A DNA stretch of 64,000 bases from the NCBI GenBank assembly GCA_965242575.1, contig OZ251461.1, positions 62,001-126,000 of the forward strand, read 5' to 3'. Positions within the stretch are counted from its first letter, which is position 1; each line of letters opens with the position of its first letter. Below, piece by piece: positions 17,355 to 26,222 of the stretch. A program made the position numbers and the translations under genes. This DNA is from JANQOH01 sp965242575. GTDB taxonomy: Bacteria; Pseudomonadota; Alphaproteobacteria; UBA7887. The notes beneath the pieces are model-generated. The model made no database searches, was not told the origin of the DNA, and saw nothing but the letters and a program-made list of their open reading frames with translations.

Positions 17355-18139
17355 CGGCCCTCCCCGTCCAGGCGGTACAGGCGCATGAGGCCGTGCAAGG
17401 TCAGGTCCGGCTCCACCGCATCGATGGCGCCGGTGGCGTCCTTGAACAGCGGCGCGAGGCCGCCGGTGGCGACGGTCGTCACCGGCTCGCCGACCTCCGC
17501 GCCGATGCGCGCGATGACTCCCTCCAGAAGCCCGACATAGCCCCAATAGACGCCGGAGCGCATCGCCGGCACGGTGCCCTTGCCGACGACGCGGTCCGGC
17601 CTGCCGACCGATATGCGCGGCAGTTTGGCCGCCGCGCGGTCCAGCGCCTCGACCGACAGGTTCACGCCCGGGGCGATGACCCCGCCCTCGTAATCGCCGT
17701 CGGCGCTCACCACGTCGAACGTCGTCGCGGTGCCGAAATCGATCACGACCAGCCGGCCGGGATACAGCGCATGCGCGGCGACGGCGTTGACCAGCCGGTC
17801 GGCGCCGACCTCGCCCGGGCGGTCCACGCGAACGCGAATTCCGAGCTCCATCCCCTCGCCCACCACGCGCGGCGCGCAGCGGAAGTAGCGCCGGCACAAG
17901 GCGTCGATCTCGAACAGCGCCTGCGGAACCACGGTGGCGACGACGGCGCCGGAGACGCGCGCGGGCGCGATGCCCTCCAGCGCCATCAGCTGGGTCAGCC
18001 AGACCGCGTATTCGTCGGCGGTCCGCCCGGCGACGGTGGCGGCGCGCCAACGCGCGACCAGCCGCTCGCCGTCGAACAGCGCGAAGATGACGTTGGTGTT
18101 GCCCGCGTCGATGGCGAGCAGAAGCGGCGGCGCGGTCAT
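17351..18139 (-). CDS. coaX: Type III pantothenate kinase
   Basis: CoaX phosphorylates pantothenate, the first step of coenzyme A synthesis. The 262-residue protein has the N-terminal ASKHA phosphate-binding motif LLAIDAGNTNVIFALFDG. GADRLVNAVAAHALYP contains the conserved Asp of the pantothenate site, and VIDFGTATTFDVV is the second nucleotide-binding motif. GGVIAPGVNLSVEAL and TVATGGLAPLF complete the pattern. It overlaps birA upstream and rnj downstream by 4 bases each, indicating translational coupling. Confidence 0.94.
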   Translation of the reverse strand: MTAPPLLLAIDAGNTNVIFALFDGERLVARWRAATVAGRTADEYAVWLTQLMALEGIAPARVSGAVVATVVPQALFEIDALCRRYFRCAPRVVGEGMELGIRVRVDRPGEVGADRLVNAVAAHALYPGRLVVIDFGTATTFDVVSADGDYEGGVIAPGVNLSVEALDRAAAKLPRISVGRPDRVVGKGTVPAMRSGVYWGYVGLLEGVIARIGAEVGEPVTTVATGGLAPLFKDATGAIDAVEPDLTLHGLMRLYRLDGEGR

Positions 18140-18909
18140 GCGCCGGGCGGGAACACGTCGCCGGCGGAGACGCGCCGGACGGCGCCGCCGCTATCCAGCA
18201 GGAGCGCGCCGTCCTCCGCCAGGCCGGCGAACACGCCGCGCAGGACCGCCTTCCCGGTCCGCGCCTCCACCGGCCCGCCGACGCCGGCGGCGCGCGCGAG
18301 CCACGCTTGGCGCACGGCCGCGAAACCGCGCGCGCGCCAAGCCTCGCGCCAATGCTGGAAGCGCCGCAGGAAGGCCGCCATCGCCGCGCCGGGCGCGACC
18401 CCGGGCGCGCCCTCGCTCGCCAGGTCGGTGGCGCGGTAGGGGGTGTCGGCGGGATGGCGCGACAAGTTCGCGCCCACTCCCACCGCCAGCCAGTCGAGCC
18501 GGCTCCGGCCGCCGGCGGACCGCGCGGCGACGGAGGATTCGAGCAGCACTCCGGCGCATTTGCCGCCGTTGACGAGCACGTCGTTGGGCCATTTGTGGGC
18601 GACCGCCGCGCCGGGCGGCGCCAGCTCCGCCAGCGCGTCGCCGGCCGCGACGGCGGCGACGAACGAGAACCGCGCCGCCTCCTCCACCGGATCGCCGGGC
18701 CGCAGCAGAAGGGTCATGTACAAATTCCCCTCGGGCGACTCCCAGCGCCGGCCGCGGCGGCCGCGGCCGGCGCTCTGGCGGCGGGCGGCGATCACCGTCC
18801 CGTCGGGCGCGCCGGCCGCGGCGCGGCGGCGCGCCTCCGCATTGGTGCTGTCGACCTCGTCGAGCGCGACGAGGCGGAAGGGCGGCGGCAGCGCGGCGGC
18901 CCCGGTCAC
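18136..18909 (-). CDS. birA: Biotin--[acetyl-CoA-carboxylase] ligase, monofunctional
   Basis: BirA activates biotin to biotinyl-AMP and transfers it to carboxyl carrier proteins. The 257-residue protein has DEVDSTNAEARRRAAAG, the biotin/ATP loop SAGRGRRGRRWESPEGNLYM and the lysine motif KWPNDVLVNGGKCAGVLLE. An SH3-like C-terminal domain follows. The E. coli-type N-terminal DNA-binding domain is absent, so it should not act as a repressor. The GTG start overlaps the nuoN stop (GTGA). Confidence 0.92.
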   Translation of the reverse strand: MTGAAALPPPFRLVALDEVDSTNAEARRRAAAGAPDGTVIAARRQSAGRGRRGRRWESPEGNLYMTLLLRPGDPVEEAARFSFVAAVAAGDALAELAPPGAAVAHKWPNDVLVNGGKCAGVLLESSVAARSAGGRSRLDWLAVGVGANLSRHPADTPYRATDLASEGAPGVAPGAAMAAFLRRFQHWREAWRARGFAAVRQAWLARAAGVGGPVEARTGKAVLRGVFAGLAEDGALLLDSGGAVRRVSAGDVFPPGA

Positions 18910-20342
18910 GGCGCGAGCGCCGCCGCGGCCGCCGCGGCGCCCGCCACCAGCGGCGCCGGATAAACGGCGAACAGCAGGACGGGCAGGCTGGCGCCGGCTA
19001 CGACCAGCGCCGCCTCGCGGTCCATGGGGCCGTCGAGCGGTTCGTCGGAGGTGTCGAAATACATCAGTTTGACGATGCGCAGGTAGTAGTAGGCGGCGAC
19101 CACGCTGGCCAGCACGCCGACCACCGCGAGCGCGTAGAGCCCGGCCTCGACCGCGGCGAGGAAGACGTAGAGCTTGCCGAAGAAGCCGGCGAGCGGCGGA
19201 ATGCCCGCCATCGAGAACATGAGGACGGCGAACGCCGCGGCGAGCAGCGGGCGGTCGCGCCCCAGGCCGGCGAGGTCGGCGATATCCTCCACCGCGCGGC
19301 CGCGCCGGCGCATCGCGAGGACGCAGCCGAAGGCGCCCACCGTCGCCGCCAGGTAGATCGCGAGGTAGACGGCGACCCCGCGCACGCCGTCGGCGCCGCC
19401 CGCCGCGAGCCCGACGAGCGCGTAGCCGACATGGCCGATGGACGAATAGGCCAGCATCCGCTTGACGCCGGTCTGCTGGATGGCGGCGAACGCGCCCAGC
19501 AGCATGGAGGCGATGGAGACGAAGACGACGATCTGGCGCCAGTCGTCGACCAGCGCGCCGAACGGGTCCATGAGCACGCGCGCGAACAGCGCCACCGCGG
19601 CCACCTTCGGCGCGGCGGCGAGGAACGCCGTCACCGCCGTCGGCGCGCCCTCGTAAACGTCCGGCGTCCACATGTGGAACGGAACGGCGGAGGCCTTGAA
19701 CGCCAAGCCCGCCGACAGGAACACGACGCCCAGGAGAAGCCCCGCCGACGGCCCGCCGGCCGCCGCCGCGGCGAGGGCGTCGAAACCGGTGGCGCCGGCG
19801 TGGCCGTAAATCAGCGAGCAGCCGTAAAGCAGCATCCCCGACGACAGCGCGCCGAGAACGAAGTATTTGACCCCCGCCTCGCCCGAACGCCGGTTGTCGC
19901 GCTTGAACGCGGCGAGCGCGTAAAGCGGCAGGCTTTGCAACTCGATACCGACGTAGAGCGCCATCAGGTCGTCGGCGGAGACCATCATGAGCATTCCGAG
20001 CGTCGAGAACGTCGCCAGCGCCGGATATTCGAACCGGTCGATCTTCTCGCGCTCGCGAAAGCCGCGCGTCATGACGAGGGTCGCCGCCGCGCCGACCAAG
20101 ATCAGCGTCTTCATGAACGCGGTGTAAGCGTCGGAGACGAACAGGCCGCCGAACGCCGGCGCCGGGCCCGCCGGGCCGAGCGCGACGGCCGCCAGCGCGC
20201 CGGCCATGCCGGCGAGGCAGATCGCCGACGCGCCGCGGTCCCCCTCGCCGCTTCGGAACACGCCCGCCGTCAGCGCGAGGCAGGCCGCGGCCAGCAGGAT
20301 CAGCTCGGCCAGCGCCGGCGCCATCTCCGGGAACGAGTCCAT
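18906..20342 (-). CDS. nuoN: NADH-quinone oxidoreductase subunit N
   Basis: NuoN is one of the three antiporter-like proton-pumping membrane subunits of complex I. The 478-residue protein is almost entirely transmembrane. YVGIELQSLPLYALAAF carries the conserved membrane Glu, and KASAVPFHMWTPDVYEGAP carries the conserved Lys of the antiporter fold. RMLAYSSIGHVGYALVG is the matching second half-channel segment. It is the last nuo gene of a 14-gene operon and is coupled to birA. Confidence 0.95.
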   Translation of the reverse strand: MDSFPEMAPALAELILLAAACLALTAGVFRSGEGDRGASAICLAGMAGALAAVALGPAGPAPAFGGLFVSDAYTAFMKTLILVGAAATLVMTRGFREREKIDRFEYPALATFSTLGMLMMVSADDLMALYVGIELQSLPLYALAAFKRDNRRSGEAGVKYFVLGALSSGMLLYGCSLIYGHAGATGFDALAAAAAGGPSAGLLLGVVFLSAGLAFKASAVPFHMWTPDVYEGAPTAVTAFLAAAPKVAAVALFARVLMDPFGALVDDWRQIVVFVSIASMLLGAFAAIQQTGVKRMLAYSSIGHVGYALVGLAAGGADGVRGVAVYLAIYLAATVGAFGCVLAMRRRGRAVEDIADLAGLGRDRPLLAAAFAVLMFSMAGIPPLAGFFGKLYVFLAAVEAGLYALAVVGVLASVVAAYYYLRIVKLMYFDTSDEPLDGPMDREAALVVAGASLPVLLFAVYPAPLVAGAAAAAAALAP

Positions 20343-20351
20343 TCCGGCCCC

Positions 20352-21848
20352 TCAGCGCCCGGCGCGCTCGGCGGGGCGGGACTGCTCGATCAGGTTGTCG
20401 ACCGACGCCCGCATCGCGCCGAGGAAACTCTCGGGATAGACGCCCATCCAGAACACGACCGCCACCAGCGGCGCGAACATGGCGATCTCGCGCCGTCCCA
20501 GATCGCGGATCGCTTTCAGCTCCTCCTTGACCAGGTCGCCGAAGACGACCCGGCGGTAGAGCCACAGCATGTAGGCGGCGCCGAGGACCATGCCGAGCGC
20601 GGCCAGCGCCGCGACCCGGGTGTCGAACCGGAAGGCGCCGGCGAGGACGAGGAATTCGCCGACGAACCCGCCGGTGCCCGGCAGGCCGATCGCCGCCATG
20701 GCGAAGACCATGAAGACGAAGGCGTAGGCGGGCATCCGGTGGACGAGGCCGCCGTAACTCGCGATCAGGCGGCTGCCGCGGCGGTCGTACACGACTCCGA
20801 CGCACAGGAACAGCGCCGCCGAGACGACGCCGTGGCTCAGCATCGTCATCAGTCCGCCCTCGACGCCCTGGGTCGTGAGCGTGAACAGGCCGATGGTTAC
20901 GAAGCCCATATGCGCCACCGACGAATAGGCGATGAGCTTCTTCATGTCGTCCTGCATCAACGCCACCAGCGAGGCGTACACCACCGCGACGACGCTGAGC
21001 GCATGGACGAGCGGCGTGAAGAAGGCCGTCGCTTCCGGCAGCATCGGCAGCGAGAAGCGCAGGAAGCCGTAGGCGCCCAGTTTGAGCAGCACCCCGGCGA
21101 GGATGACCGAACCCGCCGTCGGCGCCTCGACATGCGCGTCGGGAAGCCAGGTGTGGAGCGGCCACATGGGCACCTTGACCGCGAAGGACGCGAACAGCGC
21201 GAGCCACAGCCACCTCTGCAAGGCGGGATCGAAGCCGGTCCGGGCGAGCTCCGGGATCGCGGTCTCGCCGCCCGCCGAGTGGATCATGGCGAGCAGGGCG
21301 ATCAGGAACAGCACCGACCCCGCGAGCGTGTAGAGGAAGAACTTGAAGGCCGAATAGACGCGGGCCGGGCCGCCCCACACCCCGATGACCAGGAACATGG
21401 GAATGAGTATGCCTTCGAAGAAGATATAGAAGAGAATGGCGTCGAGCGCGCAGAAGACGCCGTTCATCATCGCCGCCATGACGAGGAAGGCGACCATGTA
21501 TTCCTTCACCCGATCGGTCACCGACTCCCAGCTCGCCGCCACGCATATGAGCGTGAGGAAGTTCGACAGGACCACGAAAAGCATCGATATGCCGTCGACG
21601 CCCAGATGGTATTCGACGCCGAGGCCGGGGATCCACGACGCCCTTTCGACGAACTGGTATTCGACCGCGCCGGGGTCGAACGCCGCCCACATCGCCGCCG
21701 ACAGGCCGAAGGCGAACAGCGAGGTCCACAGCGCCACCGCGCGCGCGTTGCGCGCGACGACGGCGGCGGGGCCGGAGACGGTCAGGATCATCGCCGCGCC
21801 GAGCAGGGGCACGAGGATCAGCACCGAAAGGTAGGGGAAGTCCTCCAC
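20352..21848 (-). CDS. nuoM: NADH-quinone oxidoreductase subunit M
   Basis: NuoM is the second antiporter-like proton-pumping subunit of complex I. The 498-residue polytopic protein has FFEGILIPMFLVIGVWGG with the conserved Glu. KVPMWPLHTWLPDAHVEAPT and KLIAYSSVAHMGFVTIG are classical for NuoM/NuoL/MrpD proteins. The GTG start at 21848 is 3 bases past the nuoL stop, within the operon. Confidence 0.95.
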   Translation of the reverse strand: MEDFPYLSVLILVPLLGAAMILTVSGPAAVVARNARAVALWTSLFAFGLSAAMWAAFDPGAVEYQFVERASWIPGLGVEYHLGVDGISMLFVVLSNFLTLICVAASWESVTDRVKEYMVAFLVMAAMMNGVFCALDAILFYIFFEGILIPMFLVIGVWGGPARVYSAFKFFLYTLAGSVLFLIALLAMIHSAGGETAIPELARTGFDPALQRWLWLALFASFAVKVPMWPLHTWLPDAHVEAPTAGSVILAGVLLKLGAYGFLRFSLPMLPEATAFFTPLVHALSVVAVVYASLVALMQDDMKKLIAYSSVAHMGFVTIGLFTLTTQGVEGGLMTMLSHGVVSAALFLCVGVVYDRRGSRLIASYGGLVHRMPAYAFVFMVFAMAAIGLPGTGGFVGEFLVLAGAFRFDTRVAALAALGMVLGAAYMLWLYRRVVFGDLVKEELKAIRDLGRREIAMFAPLVAVVFWMGVYPESFLGAMRASVDNLIEQSRPAERAGR

Positions 21849-21851
21849 GGC

Positions 21852-23777
21852 TCAGCCGCCGCCCCAGGCGAGATACCAGGTCACGAGGATCGCGACGCCG
21901 ATCAGCATGGCGAAGGCGTAGTGATAGACGTAGCCCGTCTGGAGCGCGCTCGCTCCGCGCGCCGCGCGCAGCGCCCCGGCGGCGACGCCGTCCGGCCCGA
22001 CCCCGTCGATCACCTCGCCGTCGCCGGTCTTCCACAGGCTCCGGCCCAGCCCTTTCGCGGGGCGGACGAATATCCGGTCGTAGAGCTCGTCGAAATACCA
22101 CTTGTTGAGCAGGAAGCGGTAAAGCCCGCCCGCGGCGGCCGCGGCGCGCGCCGGCCATTCGGGCCGGCGGACGTAGAACAGCCACGCCGCCGCGATCCCC
22201 GCGACCGCCAGCGCCGGCGCCAGCGCCTTGACCCATAGCGGCGCATGGTGCGCCAGGGCCAGCGCGTCGTGGCCCTCCAGCACCGCGATGGCCGCGCCCC
22301 AGTATTCGGCATGGGGGTCCACCAGCCCGCGGCCGGCGTAGCCCGCGGCGACGGCGCCGGCGGCGAGCGCGACCAGCGGCGCGCGCATCGACCACGGCGC
22401 CTCGTGGACGTGCGCCATCGTCTTCTCGTCGGCCCGGGCGGGGCCGTGGAAGGTCATGAACAGGAGCCGCCACGAATAGAACGCGGTCATCGCCGCCGCC
22501 GCCGCGCCGAGCCAGAACGCCCAGCCCCCGGCCCAGCTCCCGGCGGCGTGGGCGGCCTCGAGGATCGTGTCCTTGGAGTAGTAGCCGGCGAAGGGCGGGA
22601 TCCCCGCGAGCGCCAGCGAGCCGATCCACATGGCGGCGTAGGTCCAGGGGACCATCCTCCGGATGCCGCCCATGCGCCGCATGTCCTGTTCGTCGGACAT
22701 GGCGTGGATCGCCGCGCCGGCGCCGAGGAACAGCAGCGCCTTGAAGAAGGCGTGGGTCATCAGGTGGAAGATCCCCGCCGCGTAGGCCGACACGCCGCAG
22801 GCGAAGAACATGTAGCCGAGCTGGCTGCAGGTGGAGTAGGCGACCACCCGCTTGATGTCGTTCTGCACCAGGCCCACGGTCGCGGCGAAGAACGCGGTGG
22901 CGCCGCCCACGACGGCGACGACGGCGAGCGCGGTCTCCGACTGCTCGAACAGCGGCGAACAACGCGCCACCATGAACACGCCGGCGGTGACCATGGTCGC
23001 GGCGTGGATGAGGGCGGAGACGGGAGTCGGCCCCTCCATCGCGTCGGGCAGCCAGGTGTGGAGGAACAGCTGCGCCGACTTGCCCATCGCGCCGATGAAC
23101 AGGAGCAGGCAGACGAGGGTGAGCGCGTCGATCCTGAAGCCGAGGAAATCGAGGGTCTCGCCGGCGCGCGCCGGGGCGGCGGCGAACACGGCGGCGTAGT
23201 CCACCGAGTCGAACAGCAGGTAGATGGCGAAGATGCCGAGCGCGAAGCCGAGGTCGCCGACGCGGTTGACGACGAACGCCTTGATCGCCGCGGCGTTGGC
23301 GGCCGGCCGGGTGTACCAGAACCCGATCAGCAGGTAGCTGCACAGGCCCACGCCCTCCCAGCCGAAATACAACTGGACGAAATTATCGGCCGTCACCAGC
23401 ATCAGCATTGCGAAGGTAAAGAGCGACAGGTAGGCCATGAAGCGCGGAATATGCGCGTCGTGCGCCATGTAGCCGACCGAATAGACGTGCACGAGGGCCG
23501 AGACGCCGCTGACGACGAACATCATGATGGCGGTGAGCGAATCGATATGCAGCGCCCACGAGAATTCGAGCGCGCCGGACCGCATCCAGTGGAACAGCTC
23601 CACCGAATAGGGCGCGCCGCCGCCGATGGCGCGCGCGAACGCGGCCGCGCCGCAGGCGGCGGAGACGGCCATGAGGCCGCAGGCGACGGCCTGCGCGCCG
23701 CGGTCGCCCAGGAGGCGGCCGAACAGGCCCGCGACCGCCGCGCCCAGCAGCGGCAGGAAGACGCAAAGCGCCGCCAT
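21852..23777 (-). CDS. nuoL: NADH-quinone oxidoreductase subunit L
   Basis: NuoL is the largest and most distal proton-pumping subunit of complex I, with a lateral amphipathic helix spanning NuoM and NuoN. The 641-residue protein has YFGWEGVGLCSYLLIGFWY with the key Glu. KSAQLFLHTWLPDAMEGPTP holds the key Lys. KRVVAYSTCSQLGYMFFACG and a C-terminal extension ending in a hydrophobic helix complete it. Length and motifs are typical. Confidence 0.96.
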   Translation of the reverse strand: MAALCVFLPLLGAAVAGLFGRLLGDRGAQAVACGLMAVSAACGAAAFARAIGGGAPYSVELFHWMRSGALEFSWALHIDSLTAIMMFVVSGVSALVHVYSVGYMAHDAHIPRFMAYLSLFTFAMLMLVTADNFVQLYFGWEGVGLCSYLLIGFWYTRPAANAAAIKAFVVNRVGDLGFALGIFAIYLLFDSVDYAAVFAAAPARAGETLDFLGFRIDALTLVCLLLFIGAMGKSAQLFLHTWLPDAMEGPTPVSALIHAATMVTAGVFMVARCSPLFEQSETALAVVAVVGGATAFFAATVGLVQNDIKRVVAYSTCSQLGYMFFACGVSAYAAGIFHLMTHAFFKALLFLGAGAAIHAMSDEQDMRRMGGIRRMVPWTYAAMWIGSLALAGIPPFAGYYSKDTILEAAHAAGSWAGGWAFWLGAAAAAMTAFYSWRLLFMTFHGPARADEKTMAHVHEAPWSMRAPLVALAAGAVAAGYAGRGLVDPHAEYWGAAIAVLEGHDALALAHHAPLWVKALAPALAVAGIAAAWLFYVRRPEWPARAAAAAGGLYRFLLNKWYFDELYDRIFVRPAKGLGRSLWKTGDGEVIDGVGPDGVAAGALRAARGASALQTGYVYHYAFAMLIGVAILVTWYLAWGGG

Positions 23778-23784
23778 CGCGCCG

Positions 23785-24093
23785 TCAGCCCTTCATCAGG
23801 TCGATGTCGTCGACCGCGATGGCGCCGCGGACGCGATGGTAAACCACCAGGATCGCGAGGCCGACGGCGATCTCGGCGGCGGCGACGGTGAGCACGAACA
23901 TGGCGAAGACCTGCCCCGCCGGATCGCCGAGATGGGTCGAGAACGCCACCAGGTTCAGGTTGACCGCGAGCAGTATCAGCTCGATGGACATCAGGATGAC
24001 GATGACGTTCTTGCGGTTGAGGAAGACGCCGAAAACGCCGAGCGCGAACAGCATCGCCGCCACGACGAGATAATGCGCCAGCGTAACCTCCAT
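23785..24093 (-). CDS. nuoK: NADH-quinone oxidoreductase subunit K
   Basis: NuoK is a three-helix subunit with membrane glutamates in the proton path. The 102-residue protein starts MEVTLAHYLVVAAMLF. It has the conserved acidic helix ILMSIELILLAVNLNLVAF and VLTVAAAEIAVGLAILV, each with the expected Glu. The frame extends further upstream, but the start at 24093 gives the normal family N-terminus and length. Confidence 0.95.
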   Translation of the reverse strand: MEVTLAHYLVVAAMLFALGVFGVFLNRKNVIVILMSIELILLAVNLNLVAFSTHLGDPAGQVFAMFVLTVAAAEIAVGLAILVVYHRVRGAIAVDDIDLMKG

Positions 24094-24097
24094 GCCG

Positions 24098-24712
24098 CTA
24101 CAGCCCCCGGCCCGGCGGGACGCGGCGGATCTCCACCGAGTCGGCGCGCCGCCGCGCCACCTGGGCGGCGACCTTCTGGCGGCGGACGCCATCGCGCTCG
24201 CGCAAGCTCAGCGCGATGGCGGCGACCATGGCCACCAGCAGGAGGACCCCGGCGGCCTGGAACAGGTAGAAATACTCGGTGTAGAGGATGCGCCCCAGCG
24301 CCTCGGTGTTCGTCACCGGGCCGGCCGCCGGCCCGCCGGGAGCGGCCAGCGGCGCGCCGCCCTCGCCGAGGCGGACGGCGGCGGCGGCGAAGCCGAGCTC
24401 CACCGCCAGCACGAGGCCGATGGCGCCGCCGATGGGCAGGTAGCGCGGGAAGCCCTCCCGCGCCCGCGCCAGGTCGATGTCGAGCATCATGACGACGAAC
24501 ATGAACAGCACGGCGACCGCGCCGACATAGACGATGGCCAGGATCATCGCCAGGAACTCCGCCCCCAGAAGCACGAACAGCCCCGCCGCGTTGAGGAACG
24601 CGACGATGAGGAACAACACCGAATGCACCGGGTTGCGGGCGGCGACCACCATGACCCCGGCGGCGAGCATCACCGCCGCGAACAGGTAGAAGGCGAGCGC
24701 GGCGACGGTCAT
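24098..24712 (-). CDS. nuoJ: NADH-quinone oxidoreductase subunit J
   Basis: NuoJ is a five-helix membrane subunit next to the quinone-site end of complex I. The 204-residue protein has the conserved AIVYVGAVAVLFMFVVMMLD with the pi-bulge helix, and ARNPVHSVLFLIVAFLNAAG before it. A charged C-terminal tail of about 30 residues follows the last helix. The ATG overlaps the nuoI stop (ATGA). Confidence 0.95.
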   Translation of the reverse strand: MTVAALAFYLFAAVMLAAGVMVVAARNPVHSVLFLIVAFLNAAGLFVLLGAEFLAMILAIVYVGAVAVLFMFVVMMLDIDLARAREGFPRYLPIGGAIGLVLAVELGFAAAAVRLGEGGAPLAAPGGPAAGPVTNTEALGRILYTEYFYLFQAAGVLLLVAMVAAIALSLRERDGVRRQKVAAQVARRRADSVEIRRVPPGRGL

Positions 24713-25200
24713 CGCCGCCCGCGCGAGTCGGCCTGGAGGTTGGCGGCGATGACGCTCTCCCAGCGGTCGCCGTTGGCCAGGAGCTTCTCCTTGTTGTAGA
24801 GGAGCTCCTCGTGGGTTTCGGTGGCGAATTCGTAGTTCGGCCCCTCGACGATGGCGTCCACCGGGCACGCCTCCTGGCAGAACCCGCAATAGATGCATTT
24901 GGTCATGTCGATGTCGTAGCGGGTCGTCCGCCGGCTGCCGTCGGCGCGCGGCTCGGCCTCGATGACGATCGCCTGCGCCGGGCAGACCGCCTCGCACAAT
25001 TTGCAGGCGATGCAGCGCTCCTCGCCGTTGGGGTAGCGCCGCAGCGCGTGCTCGCCGCGGAAGCGCGGGCCGAGAGGCCCCTTCTCGTGCGGGTAGTTCA
25101 GCGTGACCTTGCGGCGGAACAGGTAGCGGAGGGTGAGCCACAGGCCCGCCCCCAGTTCGACGAGCAGAAACGGCTTCGCGAAACGGACCGGGAAGTTCAT
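24709..25200 (-). CDS. nuoI: NADH-quinone oxidoreductase subunit I
   Basis: NuoI carries iron-sulfur clusters N6a and N6b that pass electrons towards NuoB. The 163-residue protein has two ferredoxin motifs, CIACKLCEAVCP and CIYCGFCQEACP. An N-terminal amphipathic region (TLRYLFRRKVTLNYPHEKG) docks it on the membrane arm. Its ATG overlaps the nuoH stop and its stop overlaps the nuoJ start. Confidence 0.96.
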   Translation of the reverse strand: MNFPVRFAKPFLLVELGAGLWLTLRYLFRRKVTLNYPHEKGPLGPRFRGEHALRRYPNGEERCIACKLCEAVCPAQAIVIEAEPRADGSRRTTRYDIDMTKCIYCGFCQEACPVDAIVEGPNYEFATETHEELLYNKEKLLANGDRWESVIAANLQADSRGRR

Positions 25201-26219
25201 GGCGCGCCTCCGTCCGGGAGCCAGTCGAAGGCGACCGCCGCCCCGGCGGTGACGACGACCCACAGCAGCGAGAACGGCAGGAACACCTTCCAGCCGAGCC
25301 GCATCAATTGGTCGTAACGGTACCGCGGGAAGGTCGCCCGCACCCACAGGAAGACGAACAGCACCGCCGAGATCTTCAGGCCGAACCACACGACGCCCGG
25401 AATCCAGGTGAACGGCGCCATGTCGAGGGGCGGCAGCCAGCCGCCCAGGAACAGCACCGCCGTCATGCCGCTGACGAGGATCATCGCCGCGTATTCGCCG
25501 AGGAAGAACAACGCGAACGGCATCGCCGAATACTCGACGAAATACCCCGCCACCAGCGCCGCCTCGTCCTCCGGCAGGTCGAAGGGATGGCGGTTGGTCT
25601 CGGCGAGGCCCGACACGAAGAAGACCACGAACATGGGGAACAGGGGCACGACGAACCACATGTCCTTCTGCGCCATGACGATCTCGCTCAGGTTCAGGCT
25701 GCCGGCGCAGATCAGCACGGTGACGATGACGAACCCCATCGACACTTCGTAGGACACCATCTGCGCCGCGGACCGCAGCGCGCCGAGAAACGCATAGCGC
25801 GAATTGCTCGCCCACCCCGCCATCAGCACGCCGTACACCTCGAGCGACGCCACCGCGAAAAGGAACAGGATTCCCACGTTGATGTCGGACAACACCCAAC
25901 CCTCGTCGAACGGGATCACCGCCCAGGCGACGAAACTCAGCGTAAACGTGACCATCGGCGCGAGGATGAACACCACGGGGTTCGCGCGCGCCGGCAGCAC
26001 GGTTTCCTTGGTCAGCAGTTTGACGCCGTCGGCGATGGGCTGGAGCAGGCCGAACGGCCCCGCCACGTTCGGCCCCTTGCGCAGCTGGACCGCCCCGACC
26101 ACCTTGCGCTCGGCCCAGGTCAGCCAGGCGACCGCGGCGACCAGCGGGACGACGATGAGCATGATCTGCCCGAAGATGATCGCTCCCGGCCACAGGTAGC
26201 CCTCCCAGAGCGCGGCCAC
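25197..26219 (-). CDS. nuoH: NADH-quinone oxidoreductase subunit H
   Basis: NuoH forms much of the quinone-binding cavity at the junction of the complex I arms. The 340-residue protein has WAERKVVGAVQLRKGPNVAG near residues 35-55 and the ETNRHPFDLPEDEAALVAGY acidic loop. FPRYRYDQLMRLGWKVFLP lies near the C-terminus. All are invariant features of the family. It uses a GTG start 3 bases from the nuoG stop. Confidence 0.96.
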   Translation of the reverse strand: MAALWEGYLWPGAIIFGQIMLIVVPLVAAVAWLTWAERKVVGAVQLRKGPNVAGPFGLLQPIADGVKLLTKETVLPARANPVVFILAPMVTFTLSFVAWAVIPFDEGWVLSDINVGILFLFAVASLEVYGVLMAGWASNSRYAFLGALRSAAQMVSYEVSMGFVIVTVLICAGSLNLSEIVMAQKDMWFVVPLFPMFVVFFVSGLAETNRHPFDLPEDEAALVAGYFVEYSAMPFALFFLGEYAAMILVSGMTAVLFLGGWLPPLDMAPFTWIPGVVWFGLKISAVLFVFLWVRATFPRYRYDQLMRLGWKVFLPFSLLWVVVTAGAAVAFDWLPDGGAP

Positions 26220-26222
26220 CGC

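Noticed and set aside
18136..23343. A 1735-codon open frame ending in birA
   Set aside because: Only the last 257 codons are real (birA). The rest is an out-of-frame reading through nuoN, nuoM and part of nuoL.
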